The notes under the pieces were generated by a model. That model did not search any database and had not been told where the DNA came from. It saw only the letters and a program-made list of their open reading frames with translations. Source: Natronosalvus amylolyticus (GTDB taxonomy: Archaea > Halobacteriota > Halobacteria > Halobacteriales > Natrialbaceae). Taken from it: a stretch of 64,000 nt of DNA. The translations under genes and the position numbers were made by a program. The stretch's first letter is position 1. The number at the start of each line of letters is the position of its first letter. The stretch spans positions 2,666,001 through 2,730,000 of the forward strand of contig NZ_CP101156.1 of assembly GCF_024298845.1 (NCBI RefSeq), in the 5' to 3' direction. Positions 35,040 through 43,787 of the stretch are shown in pieces.

Positions 35040-35981
35040 ATGAGTGTCATCCAAACACGCAATCTCAGCCGTCGGTTCGGCGAGGTCGCCGCCGTCGACG
35101 GCCTCGACCTCGAGGTACAACGGGGTGAAGTCTACGGCTTTCTCGGCCCGAACGGCGCGGGCAAATCGACGACGATCAACATGCTGCTCGGGTTCGTTCC
35201 ACCGACTGCTGGTTCGGGGACCATCCTCGACGCCGATATGGAAACGGAGTCACTGCAGATTCGCCAGCGAACGGGTGTTCTGCCGGAAGACTTCGGCGTC
35301 TACGACCGGCTCACGGCCCGAAAGCACGTCGAGTTCGCCGTCGACACGAAACAGGCGGCCGACGACCCCGAGGCCCTGCTCGAGCGAGTGGGCCTCGGCG
35401 ACGCTATCGACCGCAAAGCGGGGGGCTTTTCGACCGGAATGACCCAGCGACTGGCGCTCGCGATGGCACTCGCGGGCGAGCCCGAACTGCTCATCCTGGA
35501 CGAGCCCTCGAGTGGCCTCGACCCGAACGGGGCCAGAGAGATGCGTCAGATCGTAACCGAGGAAGTCGACCGCGGCGCGACGGTCTTTTTCTCGAGTCAC
35601 AGCATGGAGCAGGTCGAGGCTATCTGCGACCGGGTCGGCATCATGCGCGAGGGCCGACTCGTCGCCGAGGACACTATCGATGGCCTGAAATCGGGCTTCA
35701 GCTCACCCTCCAAGCTGCGTGTCGGCGTAGACTCGGTGCCGGACGGCGTGCTCGAACGCCTCCGTGGACTCGAGTCGGTCATCGACGCCCGGACGGATAG
35801 TCGGTTTATCTACCTCGAACTCGAGGAGGAGGCACCGAAAGCGCCGGTGTTCTCGACCATCGAGGACCAGGGCGTGACCATCGGCGAAATCGGGACGAAG
35901 ACGGCCTCGCTCGAGGACCTGTTCGCGTCGATTACGACCGGCGACCGCAGTGCTGGGAATCCCGTGGAGGTACGCCAATGA
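35040..35981 (+). CDS. ABC transporter ATP-binding protein (exporter type)
   Basis: A 313-residue ABC ATPase. Walker A is FLGPNGAGKSTTINMLLGF, the Q-loop region is TGVLPEDFGVYDRLTARKHV, the signature is the deviant FSTGMTQRLALAMALAG in place of LSGGQ, Walker B is LLILDEPSSGLDPNGAREMR and the H-loop is FFSSHSMEQVEAICDR. A C-terminal regulatory extension ends KTASLEDLFASITTGDRS. It overlaps the downstream permease gene by 4 bp (ATGA). Such NosF/CcmA-type pairs move lipids, drugs or cofactors outward; the cargo is unknown. Confidence 0.92.
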   Translation: MSVIQTRNLSRRFGEVAAVDGLDLEVQRGEVYGFLGPNGAGKSTTINMLLGFVPPTAGSGTILDADMETESLQIRQRTGVLPEDFGVYDRLTARKHVEFAVDTKQAADDPEALLERVGLGDAIDRKAGGFSTGMTQRLALAMALAGEPELLILDEPSSGLDPNGAREMRQIVTEEVDRGATVFFSSHSMEQVEAICDRVGIMREGRLVAEDTIDGLKSGFSSPSKLRVGVDSVPDGVLERLRGLESVIDARTDSRFIYLELEEEAPKAPVFSTIEDQGVTIGEIGTKTASLEDLFASITTGDRSAGNPVEVRQ

Positions 35982-36826
35982 CCTGGCTCCACGTCGCCCG
36001 GAAGGACTTCCAGGATGCCGGGCGTTCGCGGTTGCTATGGGTGTTGACCGGACTGTTAGTCCTGTTGATCGCGGGCCTGTCGGCGATTCCCTACGTCCTC
36101 GCGAGTGATGGCCGCCCCGCGTTCGAAAGCGGCCTCCTCTTTTTGTACTCACCGATCGGGTTTCTGATCCCGATCGTCGGTCTCATCGTGGGCTATCGGG
36201 CAATCGTCGGCGAGCGAGAATCTGGTACCATCCGTTTCCTGCTCGGCCTCCCGAACACTCGGCGTGACGTCATGCTGGGAAAACTCGTGGGGAGGACGGC
36301 AGTCGTGGCGGTCCCGACCGTGATCGGCTTCGCGGTCGGCGGCGTCGTCCTCGCACTCTTATACGAGGGGTTCGCGGCCGGTGCGTATCTCGGCCTCTTC
36401 GCGTTCACCGTGGTGATGGGGCTGGTGTACGTCGCCATCGCCCTCGGCATCTCCGCCAGCGTCGATAGCCGAGCCAAAGCACTGGCCGTGGTCGCCACCC
36501 TCTACGTCGTCGTCGATATCGCCTGGAGTTTCGTCCCCATGTCGATCTACTGGGTGCTCGAGCGCAGTTTCCCCGGGTTCGAGAACCTCCCGGCCTGGTA
36601 CCTGTTTCTCGAGCGACTCAGTCCCGGCCAGGCGCTGTCGGCGATTTCGCTCACGCTCGTCGATTTCGTGGGCGCAGAGGACATCGACGTGACGGCGGCC
36701 GGCCGGGTCGCCGGCGAGGTGCCTTTTTACCTCGAGAACTGGTTCGCCTGGGTGATCGTGCTGGCCTGGATTATCGTGCCCCTTGGTGTGGGCTACCTTC
36801 GGTTCCGGGACGCGACGCTCAACTGA
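35978..36826 (+). CDS. ABC transporter permease (ABC-2 type)
   Basis: A 282-residue integral membrane protein with about six helices, starting MTWLHVARKDFQDAGRSRLL. Helix examples are VLTGLLVLLIAGLSAIPYVL, LIPIVGLIVGYRAIVG and WVIVLAWIIVPLGVGYLRF. The block IVGERESGTIRFLLGLPNTR is characteristic of ABC-2 permeases in archaea. It works with the preceding ATPase, with which it shares an ATGA overlap. Confidence 0.9.
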   Translation: MTWLHVARKDFQDAGRSRLLWVLTGLLVLLIAGLSAIPYVLASDGRPAFESGLLFLYSPIGFLIPIVGLIVGYRAIVGERESGTIRFLLGLPNTRRDVMLGKLVGRTAVVAVPTVIGFAVGGVVLALLYEGFAAGAYLGLFAFTVVMGLVYVAIALGISASVDSRAKALAVVATLYVVVDIAWSFVPMSIYWVLERSFPGFENLPAWYLFLERLSPGQALSAISLTLVDFVGAEDIDVTAAGRVAGEVPFYLENWFAWVIVLAWIIVPLGVGYLRFRDATLN

Positions 36827-36913
36827 GCAGGGGGAGTCCAGGCCACAGCAACTCCCACCGAGGCCAGACTCGAGATCGAAATACCCGTCACTCAGCACGT
36901 GCTATCGCTCTCT

Positions 36914-37711
36914 ATGCCAACCGTCTCCAATCGCGGGGCCTCGATCTACTATGCGACCGATGGCGACGCCGAAGGTCCGCCCGTCGTATTCGTTGCCGAT
37001 GCCGGGCTAGGTGGCTGGTCCTGGGGGTGGCAACACGCCGCGCTCGCCGGCCCGTTCGAAACCGTCGTCTGGGACCTGCGGGGAACCGGTCGGTCCACCG
37101 CTCCAGCGGGCCCATACGACCTCGAGACACTGGTTTCGGACCTCGAGGCAGTCTGTCGGGCGGCGGGGTACCGACGCGTTCACCTCGTGGGGCTCGGACT
37201 GGGCGGGGCAATCGCCCTCGAGGCAGCCCATCGGACCGGACGCGTCGAAACGCTCTCCCTGGTGGGGACGGCCGCCCACGGCGACGCGTTCGACCTCGAC
37301 TCGCTGCTCGTGCCGGTCGATGACGATGGCGACGACGAGACGACGGCCGCACTCGCGGACTCCCTCGAGTACGGTCTCTCGGAACCGTTCCGTACCGACC
37401 ATCCCGACGTGGTCGAGGGCATCGTTGACTGGCGACTCGAGGGTGATGCCGGTAAAACGGGCCTGCAGGGCCAACTCGGCGCGCTCGAGACGTTCGACGT
37501 TCGCGACAGGCTGTTCGAGATCACCCAGCCCGCGCTCGTGTTTCACGGCACGGCAGACGAACTGGTGTCGCCAGCGGCCGGGAAAACCCTCGCCGGTGGC
37601 TTGCCACGCGGGGAGTTCGTTCCCCTCGAGGGGGCCGGCCACCTCGCAACCATCGAACGGTCGCGTGTGGTCAACGACCGACTGTTCGATTTCCTCGAGT
37701 ACGAGGAATAA
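36914..37711 (+). CDS. Alpha/beta-hydrolase-fold protein lacking the nucleophile serine
   Basis: A 265-residue alpha/beta-hydrolase. The oxyanion region VVFVADAGLGGWSWGWQ and the strand ETVVWDLRGTGRSTAP are typical. The nucleophile elbow, normally G-x-S-x-G, reads HLVGLGLGGAIALE, with Gly95 where Ser is expected. The acid (FHGTADELVSP) and the His (EGAGHLATIE) remain. It may therefore be a non-hydrolytic binding protein or use another mechanism. It follows the ABC operon by 87 bp on the same strand but probably has its own promoter. Substrate unknown. Confidence 0.83.
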   Translation: MPTVSNRGASIYYATDGDAEGPPVVFVADAGLGGWSWGWQHAALAGPFETVVWDLRGTGRSTAPAGPYDLETLVSDLEAVCRAAGYRRVHLVGLGLGGAIALEAAHRTGRVETLSLVGTAAHGDAFDLDSLLVPVDDDGDDETTAALADSLEYGLSEPFRTDHPDVVEGIVDWRLEGDAGKTGLQGQLGALETFDVRDRLFEITQPALVFHGTADELVSPAAGKTLAGGLPRGEFVPLEGAGHLATIERSRVVNDRLFDFLEYEE

Positions 37712-38044
37712 TGTGTCAGTACGCTCGAGGGAAGGCCCACCATATTGATGTTCTCTGCGCCCCTGTACCACGGTACGCGGGGGATGGGGGGCGTCTGTCG
37801 TTGCCATATGATAGACGGCCGTCACTGCGATACCACCACCAACCACCACATATCGTATCCCCGCGTGCATTCAACTCCCGTGAGCGATGGCTCGAGCGAC
37901 CCGTCGGTCCTCGACTGTCGTTTCAGTACCCCGCCACACGTTCTGGCGTGACGAACCACTCCGTACCCTTCCAACCGTCGACGGACGCGTGAAACCGGAC
38001 AACAGCAATCGGTTTCACGCATTCGTTCAGGTTTGGGAAGCCAC
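37712..38044. other. 333-bp intergenic region, nothing recognised
   Basis: Lies between the 3' ends of a plus-strand and a minus-strand gene. Short ORFs here have Arg/Pro/Ser-rich frame-shadow composition. No tRNA, repeat or T-run was noticed. Confidence 0.5.
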
Positions 38045-38500
38045 TCAGATCGTCCAGCGGTCGGAGTACGCCGTCCCACAGCGACACTGGGCGTAGGCGT
38101 GGATGACGTCGCCGTCGGCGTAAATCCCGCCCACCTCCTCGTTTTGTGCTTCGGCGAACGCGAAAATGAACTGGACGCCGTGTTCGTCGTCTTCTTCGGT
38201 CACTTCATCGTCTGCCGGCGGTTCCTCCGGGCAGGTGCCACCCGTCAGATCGCCGTCGATGATACCCTCGTGTTCCATCGCAGAGCGAGCGAATCCCATC
38301 GCGTCGGTGCCCGTCGCGGCTTTGAACGCGTTGCGCCCACGCTCGCCATCGACGACGATCACGACGCCATCGTCGACGGCCTCGCCGTACCCTGCGAGGC
38401 GGTCGTCGTCCACGTAGTCGGTTGCCAGAAAGAGCGCGACGTCCTCGAGTCGCTCGCCGGCGAGAAACGCCTCGCGGGCTGGGGTGGTCGTCTCGGTCAT
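38045..38500 (-). CDS. Conserved haloarchaeal protein (resembles DUF5807)
   Basis: A 151-residue acidic protein starting MTETTTPAREAFLAGERLED. It continues ALFLATDYVDDDRLAGYGEA and the strand VVIVVDGERGRNAFKAATGT. It ends in a segment with several acids and the pair of cysteines in AYAQCRCGTAYSDRW. The family name is from memory and should be checked. Function unknown. The ATG at 38500 gives the natural N-terminus; the frame is open further upstream into the region of the PIN toxin terminator. Confidence 0.72.
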   Translation of the reverse strand: MTETTTPAREAFLAGERLEDVALFLATDYVDDDRLAGYGEAVDDGVVIVVDGERGRNAFKAATGTDAMGFARSAMEHEGIIDGDLTGGTCPEEPPADDEVTEEDDEHGVQFIFAFAEAQNEEVGGIYADGDVIHAYAQCRCGTAYSDRWTI

Positions 38501-38521
38501 ACCCCGGATTCGGTGGCGCGA

Positions 38522-38531
38522 AGGAAAAAAG
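38522..38531 (-). terminator. T6 terminator after the PIN gene
   Basis: Minus-strand TTTTTT (A at 38525-38530), about 30 nt past the stop of the PIN toxin gene. Confidence 0.5.
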
Positions 38532-38561
38532 ACGCGAACTTGGTGCTTGGCACGATGAATT

Positions 38562-39074
38562 TCACTGGTCGAACGCCTCGAGTTTCCGAACGAGTTTCGT
38601 GTACAGATCCGGCGCACAGTACCAGCCAGCCTCGATCATCGAATCGATCGTATCTCGTGCTTCGGAGACGGTGATGTGGCCCCGTTTGGCACACAGGAGG
38701 ACGATGTAGGCTGTTCCTCGAGTCTCGATACCCTCGACCGTTGCGGTCGTTCGGCCATAGGCTTCGTCCATCACCGCAATCGCATCGCGTGAGCCAGCAC
38801 ATTCGAGGACTGCCACATCGGCGTCGCTCAGGTTTGGGTTCTGTTGTAACCGGCTCTCCAACGGCGAATTATCAGCTGTGATGACCTCGAAAAGCCCGGA
38901 CTCGATGCACTGCTGGATGCGGCGTGCATCGGTATATCCTGCTTCGAGACCGGTGGTGACGACCTCCGTGTGAATTTCCTGGGGAACGTAGCACTGCCCC
39001 TCGAGATTCGCGACCAGATGGAGTTGTGCAGCCTTCGCCAGATAAACCAGCGGCGTCGCGTCGAAAACCCACAT
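38562..39074 (-). CDS. PIN-domain toxin (DUF3368-like)
   Basis: A 170-residue PIN-domain protein, predicted ribonuclease toxin. The first catalytic Asp is in MWVFDATPLVYLAKAAQLHL, the Glu in PQEIHTEVVTTGLEAGYTDA, and further acids in NLSDADVAVLECAGSRDAIA and MDEAYGRTTA. The pattern LSDADxxVLECA matches stand-alone PIN toxins of the DUF3368 type. It starts immediately after the antitoxin stop (TGA then ATG, no spacer), as in toxin-antitoxin operons. A T6 terminator follows. Target RNA unknown. Confidence 0.85.
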   Translation of the reverse strand: MWVFDATPLVYLAKAAQLHLVANLEGQCYVPQEIHTEVVTTGLEAGYTDARRIQQCIESGLFEVITADNSPLESRLQQNPNLSDADVAVLECAGSRDAIAVMDEAYGRTTATVEGIETRGTAYIVLLCAKRGHITVSEARDTIDSMIEAGWYCAPDLYTKLVRKLEAFDQ

Positions 39075-39365
39075 TCACAGTTCCTCGAGATCGGCTTCGA
39101 GATGGTCGCCGGACACCCACGTACTGTCGTGATCGGCGACGAGTTGAGCAAACTCCCAGACCGACACCCCCGCGAGTTGAGCGGCCTTCGTGAACGTAAT
39201 CTCCCCTGCAGCGAGGCGTTCGAGGGCGTGCTCGCGACGCCACTCTTCGAGGCCTTCCGCGAGCAGCTTGCGGACGCCAGTACTTCGATCTAACCGTTCT
39301 TCCTCGAGGTAGGCCTCGAGTTCCCGCTCGAGTTCGTCCGGCACTCGCGTCGATATCGTTCCCAT
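39075..39365 (-). CDS. Antitoxin, UPF0175/ribbon-helix-helix-like
   Basis: A 96-residue protein. The N-terminus MGTISTRVPDELERELEAYL is a short strand followed by a helix, as in RHH DNA-binding antitoxins. The rest (SGVRKLLAEGLEEWRREHAL-like region, then EITFTKAAQLAGVSVWEFAQ) matches UPF0175 proteins, which pair with DUF3368 PIN toxins. The start at 39365 is preferred over upstream codons because the palindromic promoter lies immediately before it. The toxin follows without a gap. Confidence 0.8.
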   Translation of the reverse strand: MGTISTRVPDELERELEAYLEEERLDRSTGVRKLLAEGLEEWRREHALERLAAGEITFTKAAQLAGVSVWEFAQLVADHDSTWVSGDHLEADLEEL

Positions 39366-39394
39366 ACTGTATACTATGTGTACAACGTATACAA
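39366..39394 (-). promoter_or_regulatory. Palindromic operator/promoter of the toxin-antitoxin operon
   Basis: Directly upstream of the antitoxin ATG are self-complementary hexamers: GTATAC at 39369-39374, TGTACA at 39379-39384 and GTATAC at 39387-39392. They are spaced about one helical turn apart. The outer hexamer also forms the best TATA-like element (25 nt before the ATG). This fits autorepression by a dimeric RHH antitoxin. Confidence 0.55.
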
Positions 39395-39513
39395 TCGTTT
39401 CGCTCGTTCCGGTTGTCCGTAGTTTGATCACTCGAGGTACGGCTATCGCTCACCAAAACTATCATTGACCGAAGCTGTCGCTCATAGTTGTAGAATGCGT
39501 GAATTCGACGGCG

Positions 39514-40014
39514 TTAGCGACTCGGCGTCGCCTGCTCGAGGTCCGTAGTCGCCAGCAGCACTTGCAGTGCATCAGTCGGCGACATATCGTCGTCGAGCTG
39601 GCTGGCGTACCAGGTGAGCATCTCGGCGAACACCTCGCGGACGTCGTTGGAATCGGTCCGGAAGTGTGCGAGTTCGCCGTCGGTTTTCAGCGTGATATCG
39701 ACCCCGTGGGCCTCGGACGCAGCGGCGAGTTCTGCCGTCCCACCGGCAGCCGCCGCTGGGTCGTCATCGACTGTCTCGAGCGGACCGTCTGCGTTGGAAC
39801 TCGACTCGGTGGGCGGCTGACGTGTGCGTTCGTCATCGTCCACCGCGTCGAACTGGTCCGGCATCGGAATCCGGAGCTTTTCGAGGTCCGTGCTCGAGTC
39901 CGACCGCACGACGTAGCGATTCTCATCCAACTGCGTGACGGTTTCGTTGTCTGGGGTGACCTCGAGGTCGTCAGGCGTGAGGATGCTGTCGTCGTGTGTT
40001 GGATCGGGGGTCAT
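39514..40014 (-). CDS. Acidic accessory protein downstream of the archaellins
   Basis: A 166-residue strongly acidic protein (MTPDPTHDDSILTPDDLEVT at the start). A strand-rich stretch follows (ENRYVVRSDSSTDLEKLRIP) and an Asp/Ala-rich linker. The C-terminal half, LKTDGELAHFRTDSNDVREV then FAEMLTWYASQLDDDMSPTD, may be a small folded domain. No signal peptide. It lies 31 bp after the third archaellin stop on the same strand, which suggests an archaellum-related or co-transcribed function. I have no firm family assignment. Confidence 0.65.
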   Translation of the reverse strand: MTPDPTHDDSILTPDDLEVTPDNETVTQLDENRYVVRSDSSTDLEKLRIPMPDQFDAVDDDERTRQPPTESSSNADGPLETVDDDPAAAAGGTAELAAASEAHGVDITLKTDGELAHFRTDSNDVREVFAEMLTWYASQLDDDMSPTDALQVLLATTDLEQATPSR

Positions 40015-40045
40015 TACAAGACTCGAATTGGATGGTCTATTGGGG

Positions 40046-40678
40046 TTAGACCTCAGCGATCGTTTGTTCGTCGTCGTTGATTGTCTGGGGCATGGTCACA
40101 CCGTAACTGAACTTCGCACCAGACTGATCCACGATTTCGACGAATGAACTGTCTCCGGGTTCAAGAGGTTCATCAAGGTCATTATCATCGCTGAGATCGA
40201 TAATAAGTGCAACACGGTCGCCAGTCTCAGTTAAGGAATCCTGAGTGGTAGGTGTATCCCCATATCCGTCGTATTCACCTGCATCGTACGTTATGAATGT
40301 GGGTGCATCAACGGATTGGTCTGCTTCTTCGTGAACTATCGTCGTACTAGTGTTATCGCTAGTGTACTGGACTGTGACGGAGGTCATATCAATGACATCT
40401 GACCCAGCAGACTTTTTCACGATGAGTCGAAGTTCATCAAAGTCGGGTTCTGTGTCGGTATTCTGTCTCTCTGCAACAGCATGGACAACTTCGATTTGGT
40501 TCGCTACCGCCTGTTGGGTTTCTGTGCCGGTGTCGGACGCCTGACTCTGCAAGGATCCAGCCGTGTTGATCAGGACACCGGCTGCAATCGCTGCAACCAG
40601 TACCATCGCTATGAATACGATGAGGGTACCGATACCCACCTGACCGCGTTTGTCTTCATCTGTTATTGTTTCGAACAT
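40046..40678 (-). CDS. arlA3: Archaellin (third copy)
   Basis: A 210-residue archaellum filament protein with a class III signal: [20 protein letters not shown]. The prepilin-peptidase cut is expected after the Gly of QVG. The hydrophobic stem helix is [20 protein letters not shown], followed by [20 protein letters not shown]. The exposed variable domain has one obvious N-glycosylation sequon (NTS in SDNTSTT) and ends [15 protein letters not shown]. This is the third archaellin gene in transcription order, 3 bp after the second. The N-terminal 60 codons are nearly identical among the three copies; the remainder has lower GC than the window average. Confidence 0.96.
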   Translation of the reverse strand: MFETITDEDKRGQVGIGTLIVFIAMVLVAAIAAGVLINTAGSLQSQASDTGTETQQAVANQIEVVHAVAERQNTDTEPDFDELRLIVKKSAGSDVIDMTSVTVQYTSDNTSTTIVHEEADQSVDAPTFITYDAGEYDGYGDTPTTQDSLTETGDRVALIIDLSDDNDLDEPLEPGDSSFVEIVDQSGAKFSYGVTMPQTINDDEQTIAEV

Positions 40679-40681
40679 GGT

Positions 40682-41266
40682 TTACACCTCCACAACTTCT
40701 CTTTCTCCGAATGTTGCTGGTGAAGTTACTCCGTAAGTAAATTTAGCACCAGATTGATCGATTAGTTCGACGGTAGCACTGTCACCCTCCCCGAGCGAGT
40801 AGTCGGAGGTGAATCGGGCGTTGCCATCAGTTAGGTCAACAGAGATATTTACTCGGTCACCGGTACTTGTTAGCGACTCACCATCTTCATCACCAATGAT
40901 CTGGCTAGTGGTAAATCCATTATCATGCTCAAGTCCAACCGAGATGTCAGTACTCGTGTACTGAACAGTTAGCTCAGTCAGATCGATCACATCAGAACCG
41001 GCTGATTTTTTAACAACAAAATTGAGTTGCTCAATCGATTCTCCATCGTCACTTACATCTCCTGAGGCACTCACAATTTCGATTTGGTTCGCCACCGCCT
41101 GTTGGGTCTCTGTACCTGTATCGGATGCCTGGCTCTGCAAGGAGCCAGCCGTATTGATAAGGACACCGGCTGCAATCGCTGCAACCAGCACCATCGCGAT
41201 AAACACGATGAGGGTACCGATACCAACCTGACCACGTTCGTCTTCGTCTGTTATTGTTTCAAACAT
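40682..41266 (-). CDS. arlA2: Archaellin (second copy)
   Basis: A 194-residue archaellin. The signal and stem, [20 protein letters not shown] and [20 protein letters not shown], are identical to copy one. The variable part ([20 protein letters not shown] onward) is shorter than in the other two. It ends [20 protein letters not shown]. It lies 3 bp after copy one and 3 bp before copy three, so all three form one operon. Lower GC and a broader codon mix than the neighbouring motor genes are evident in the 3' two thirds. Confidence 0.95.
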   Translation of the reverse strand: MFETITDEDERGQVGIGTLIVFIAMVLVAAIAAGVLINTAGSLQSQASDTGTETQQAVANQIEIVSASGDVSDDGESIEQLNFVVKKSAGSDVIDLTELTVQYTSTDISVGLEHDNGFTTSQIIGDEDGESLTSTGDRVNISVDLTDGNARFTSDYSLGEGDSATVELIDQSGAKFTYGVTSPATFGEREVVEV

Positions 41267-41269
41267 ATT

Positions 41270-41911
41270 TCACACCTCCACAACATCGGTGTTGTCGGTA
41301 TCCCACGTAGCTGGAATTGTAACTCCGTACGTGTACTGTGCACCAGATTGATCAACGAAGTTTATTGTCGCACTAGACCCTTGATCCAGTCCGTCATCGC
41401 CTTCGATTGCAGCGACATCAATGCGGACAACGATACGATCACTAGTTTCAGTTAGTGATTCTGCCTCATCGAGTCCGGTATCATCTGTGTCGCCAGATAT
41501 AACCTCAGATGCATCTGCAGTGGCAAACGAATCTGAACCACTAAAGGCATCAAGATTGGCACTTTCATATTCCAGAGTACGATCAGCTGTTGTACTCGTG
41601 TATTGTACGGTGAGTGCAGTAATGTCTATGACATCAGACCCGGCTGACTTTTTTATAGTGAGATCTATCTCGCTAACATTATCTGTTTGAGAAGGATTTA
41701 CAATCCCGACTGCATTTGTAACCTCTATTTGATTCGCCACCGCCTGTTGGGTCTCTGTACCAGTATCAGACGCCTGGCTCTGCAAGGAGCCAGCCGTATT
41801 GATAAGGACACCGGCTGCAATCGCTGCAACCAGCACCATCGCAATGAACACGATGAGGGTACCGATACCCACCTGACCGCGTTCGTCTTCGTCTGTTATT
41901 GTTTCGAACAT
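41270..41911 (-). CDS. arlA1: Archaellin (first copy)
   Basis: A 213-residue archaellin, first of three. The ATG at 41911 starts [20 protein letters not shown]; the open frame upstream to 42139 lacks the signal logic and is rejected. The N-terminal region of about 62 residues equals copy two. The variable part includes a glycosylation sequon (NVS) and the terminal motif [20 protein letters not shown]. The promoter must lie in the 361-bp divergent region shared with the motor operon. Which copy dominates the filament cannot be told from sequence. Confidence 0.95.
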   Translation of the reverse strand: MFETITDEDERGQVGIGTLIVFIAMVLVAAIAAGVLINTAGSLQSQASDTGTETQQAVANQIEVTNAVGIVNPSQTDNVSEIDLTIKKSAGSDVIDITALTVQYTSTTADRTLEYESANLDAFSGSDSFATADASEVISGDTDDTGLDEAESLTETSDRIVVRIDVAAIEGDDGLDQGSSATINFVDQSGAQYTYGVTIPATWDTDNTDVVEV

Positions 41912-42241
41912 AATTGCGTACACCCTGTGCGTCGTCTCGAGCCGCACCCTTCCAACCATGAGACTGGAAACTCGGTCGCTCGCCGGTGAGCAACGGCCGC
42001 CGATTCGACGGGCACAGCCCGTCGCTTCCTGGGGGGACGTGGCGACGGGACCGTGCGTACACGGGTGTACGATGAGTCCCGTCGAATATCGGCGTGCGGC
42101 GATTTGGTCGACATCACAGTATCTGGGGATGTACCCCAAGCGAGAAATGGTCTAGTTAGGCTATTAACCTCCGTACAGTTTCAGGACTCGACTCACGTCT
42201 CGATACGCGGGCCGAATCGCCGTCCGAACTCGAGCGCACTA
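41912..42241. other. Divergent archaellin/motor intergenic region
   Basis: About 330 bp between the archaellin operon and the motor operon. I see a motor-side TATA box (separate entry). On the archaellin side there is only a weak GGTTAATAG-like element near 42158-42168 on the minus strand, which would give a long leader. A short palindrome-like GTACACCCGTGTAC (minus strand) lies near 42056-42069. No convincing gene. Confidence 0.5.
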
Positions 42242-42248
42242 CTATACG
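42242..42248 (+). promoter_or_regulatory. TATA-like box of the motor operon
   Basis: CTATACG about 25-31 nt before the ATG at 42273, predicting a leaderless mRNA. Confidence 0.5.
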
Positions 42249-42272
42249 GACAGTGTGCCTACTCGAGAGTGA

Positions 42273-43325
42273 ATGAACCTCGGGCTCGGTAACCTCCGTG
42301 ACGCCCTCGAGCGGTTTCTCGGGAATACGGGTGGCCGCCGCGGACGCGAACGCGAGCAACAACGGCAAGCCGCTGGTGCGGACGACGACGGCGAGGAGCC
42401 AGCCGAGGCGGAAGCCGACGAGGAGCCCGAACCTAAAACTGAAGATCGACCCGACCCGGAGGAACTCGACGACGAGGAAGTGATCGACGACCTGTATCAC
42501 CGGATCGACTCCCTCGAGGAGAACCTGAATCAGAAGGACGCCCAGCTTGGCTCGATCGAGGATTCGACCCAGCACGTCTCCTCGCAGGTCGAGGAAGTCA
42601 ACGATACGATTCGCCAACTGCTCGGGATTTACGACCGGCTGACTGACGACGTCAACCCGTTTACGGGCGCTGGCGAGGAAAAACACGGTTTCGGCGTCTT
42701 CGATGAAGACGAAGAACCGGAGGGATTCGGGCTGGGACAGCCAGCGTCCTCGAGCGAGGACCGATCGAATCCGTTCGAAACCGAACCCGAGGAGGAGACC
42801 GTCTCGTTCGACGACCTCAAACACATGATCGAGGACGCGGCGGCCGCGAGCGGGGTGGGCGTCGAGGAACCCGACCGCGGGCAGACCATCACCTTCGACG
42901 AGGACGACGTCGAAGACACCCACGTCGAGGTGCAGGCCACCGAGAGCGTGGACGAGCCGGACGACGTGGACGAACCGGACGAAACCGCCGACGAAGCGGA
43001 TGATGAGGACGAAGGCGTCACCCTGGCCCGTCTCTCGAGCACCTACGCGAGCGATATCGTGGTCTTCGAGTGGCTGACCGAACTCGTGCGAACCGGTGGT
43101 CCCGCAGCGACCTTGCGGGCGATTTCGTACTACCACGAGATCGGCTGGATCAGCGAGGACGTCAAAGCCCACCTCGAGAGCGTGCTGAGCGGCCCGGACC
43201 TGGATATGCACGTCGAGCCCGAATCGACGCCCGACGAACTGACCGCCGAGGATCACGCTGACAGTTACACCTACATCATGAAACTGCAGGAGATCCACGA
43301 GACCAAACAGGAAGTGGCCCCCTGA
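42273..43325 (+). CDS. arlCE: Archaellum stator/adaptor protein ArlCE or ArlD type
   Basis: A 350-residue protein connecting the motor to the chemotaxis adaptor and stator ring. Residues about 65-130 are an ArlC-like coiled coil (YHRIDSLEENLNQKDAQLGS, QVEEVNDTIRQLLGIYDRLT). An acidic linker (about 130-250) follows. The C-terminal ArlD/E domain is clear: SSTYASDIVVFEWLTELVRT, GGPAATLRAISYYHEIGWIS and EDVKAHLESVLSGPDLDMHV. The very acidic linker may be flexible. It opens the motor operon, 9 bp before arlF. No second ArlD/E gene is in the window. Confidence 0.88.
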   Translation: MNLGLGNLRDALERFLGNTGGRRGREREQQRQAAGADDDGEEPAEAEADEEPEPKTEDRPDPEELDDEEVIDDLYHRIDSLEENLNQKDAQLGSIEDSTQHVSSQVEEVNDTIRQLLGIYDRLTDDVNPFTGAGEEKHGFGVFDEDEEPEGFGLGQPASSSEDRSNPFETEPEEETVSFDDLKHMIEDAAAASGVGVEEPDRGQTITFDEDDVEDTHVEVQATESVDEPDDVDEPDETADEADDEDEGVTLARLSSTYASDIVVFEWLTELVRTGGPAATLRAISYYHEIGWISEDVKAHLESVLSGPDLDMHVEPESTPDELTAEDHADSYTYIMKLQEIHETKQEVAP

Positions 43326-43334
43326 GGTGGACAG

Positions 43335-43787
43335 ATGGGATTCAGCACCAGTGGCGCCGTCGCAATCCTGTTCATCGGCCTGCTCGTGGCCGTCGGCATC
43401 GTCTATCCGACCCTCGAGACGGCCCACGACCGACGCGCAGGGGCGATCGACGAACGCGATGAGCGTGCCCTCGAGTTGCGAAACGCGGCGTTCGACCTCG
43501 AGACGAGTTACGACGCCGGTTCGGAGACGGTGTCGGTGAACGTCACCAACACGGGGACGACGACGCTTTCGGTCACTGAAACCGACCTGCTGCTCGATGG
43601 GGTGTTACAGACGGAGACAGCGACGGCTGTGAACGACGATGGGACCCGGGAACGACTGCACTCGGGCGAGGTCCTCGAGATTACCGTCGAGAACGTGGCG
43701 GAGGAACCGAATCGTGCGAAAGTCGTAACCGAACACGGGCTGGCACGGGTCAGTACCGATCTGTCGGGTGATGGCGATGGCGAGTGA
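43335..43787 (+). CDS. arlF: Archaellum stator protein ArlF
   Basis: A 150-residue protein with an N-terminal anchor helix (MGFSTSGAVAILFIGLLVAV GIVYP in two parts) and a periplasmic beta-sandwich domain (GSETVSVNVTNTGTTTLSVT, DLLLDGVLQTETATAV). ArlF and ArlG form a stator complex that grips the S-layer. The S-layer-facing domain carries two NVT/NTG-like segments, and one is a possible glycosylation sequon. Its 3' end overlaps the arlG start, a common arrangement. Confidence 0.93.
   Translation: MGFSTSGAVAILFIGLLVAVGIVYPTLETAHDRRAGAIDERDERALELRNAAFDLETSYDAGSETVSVNVTNTGTTTLSVTETDLLLDGVLQTETATAVNDDGTRERLHSGEVLEITVENVAEEPNRAKVVTEHGLARVSTDLSGDGDGE

Noticed and set aside
41912-42139. Extension of the first archaellin to 42139
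   Set aside because: Archaellins begin with the short prepilin signal; the extension is Cys/Arg-rich frame noise.
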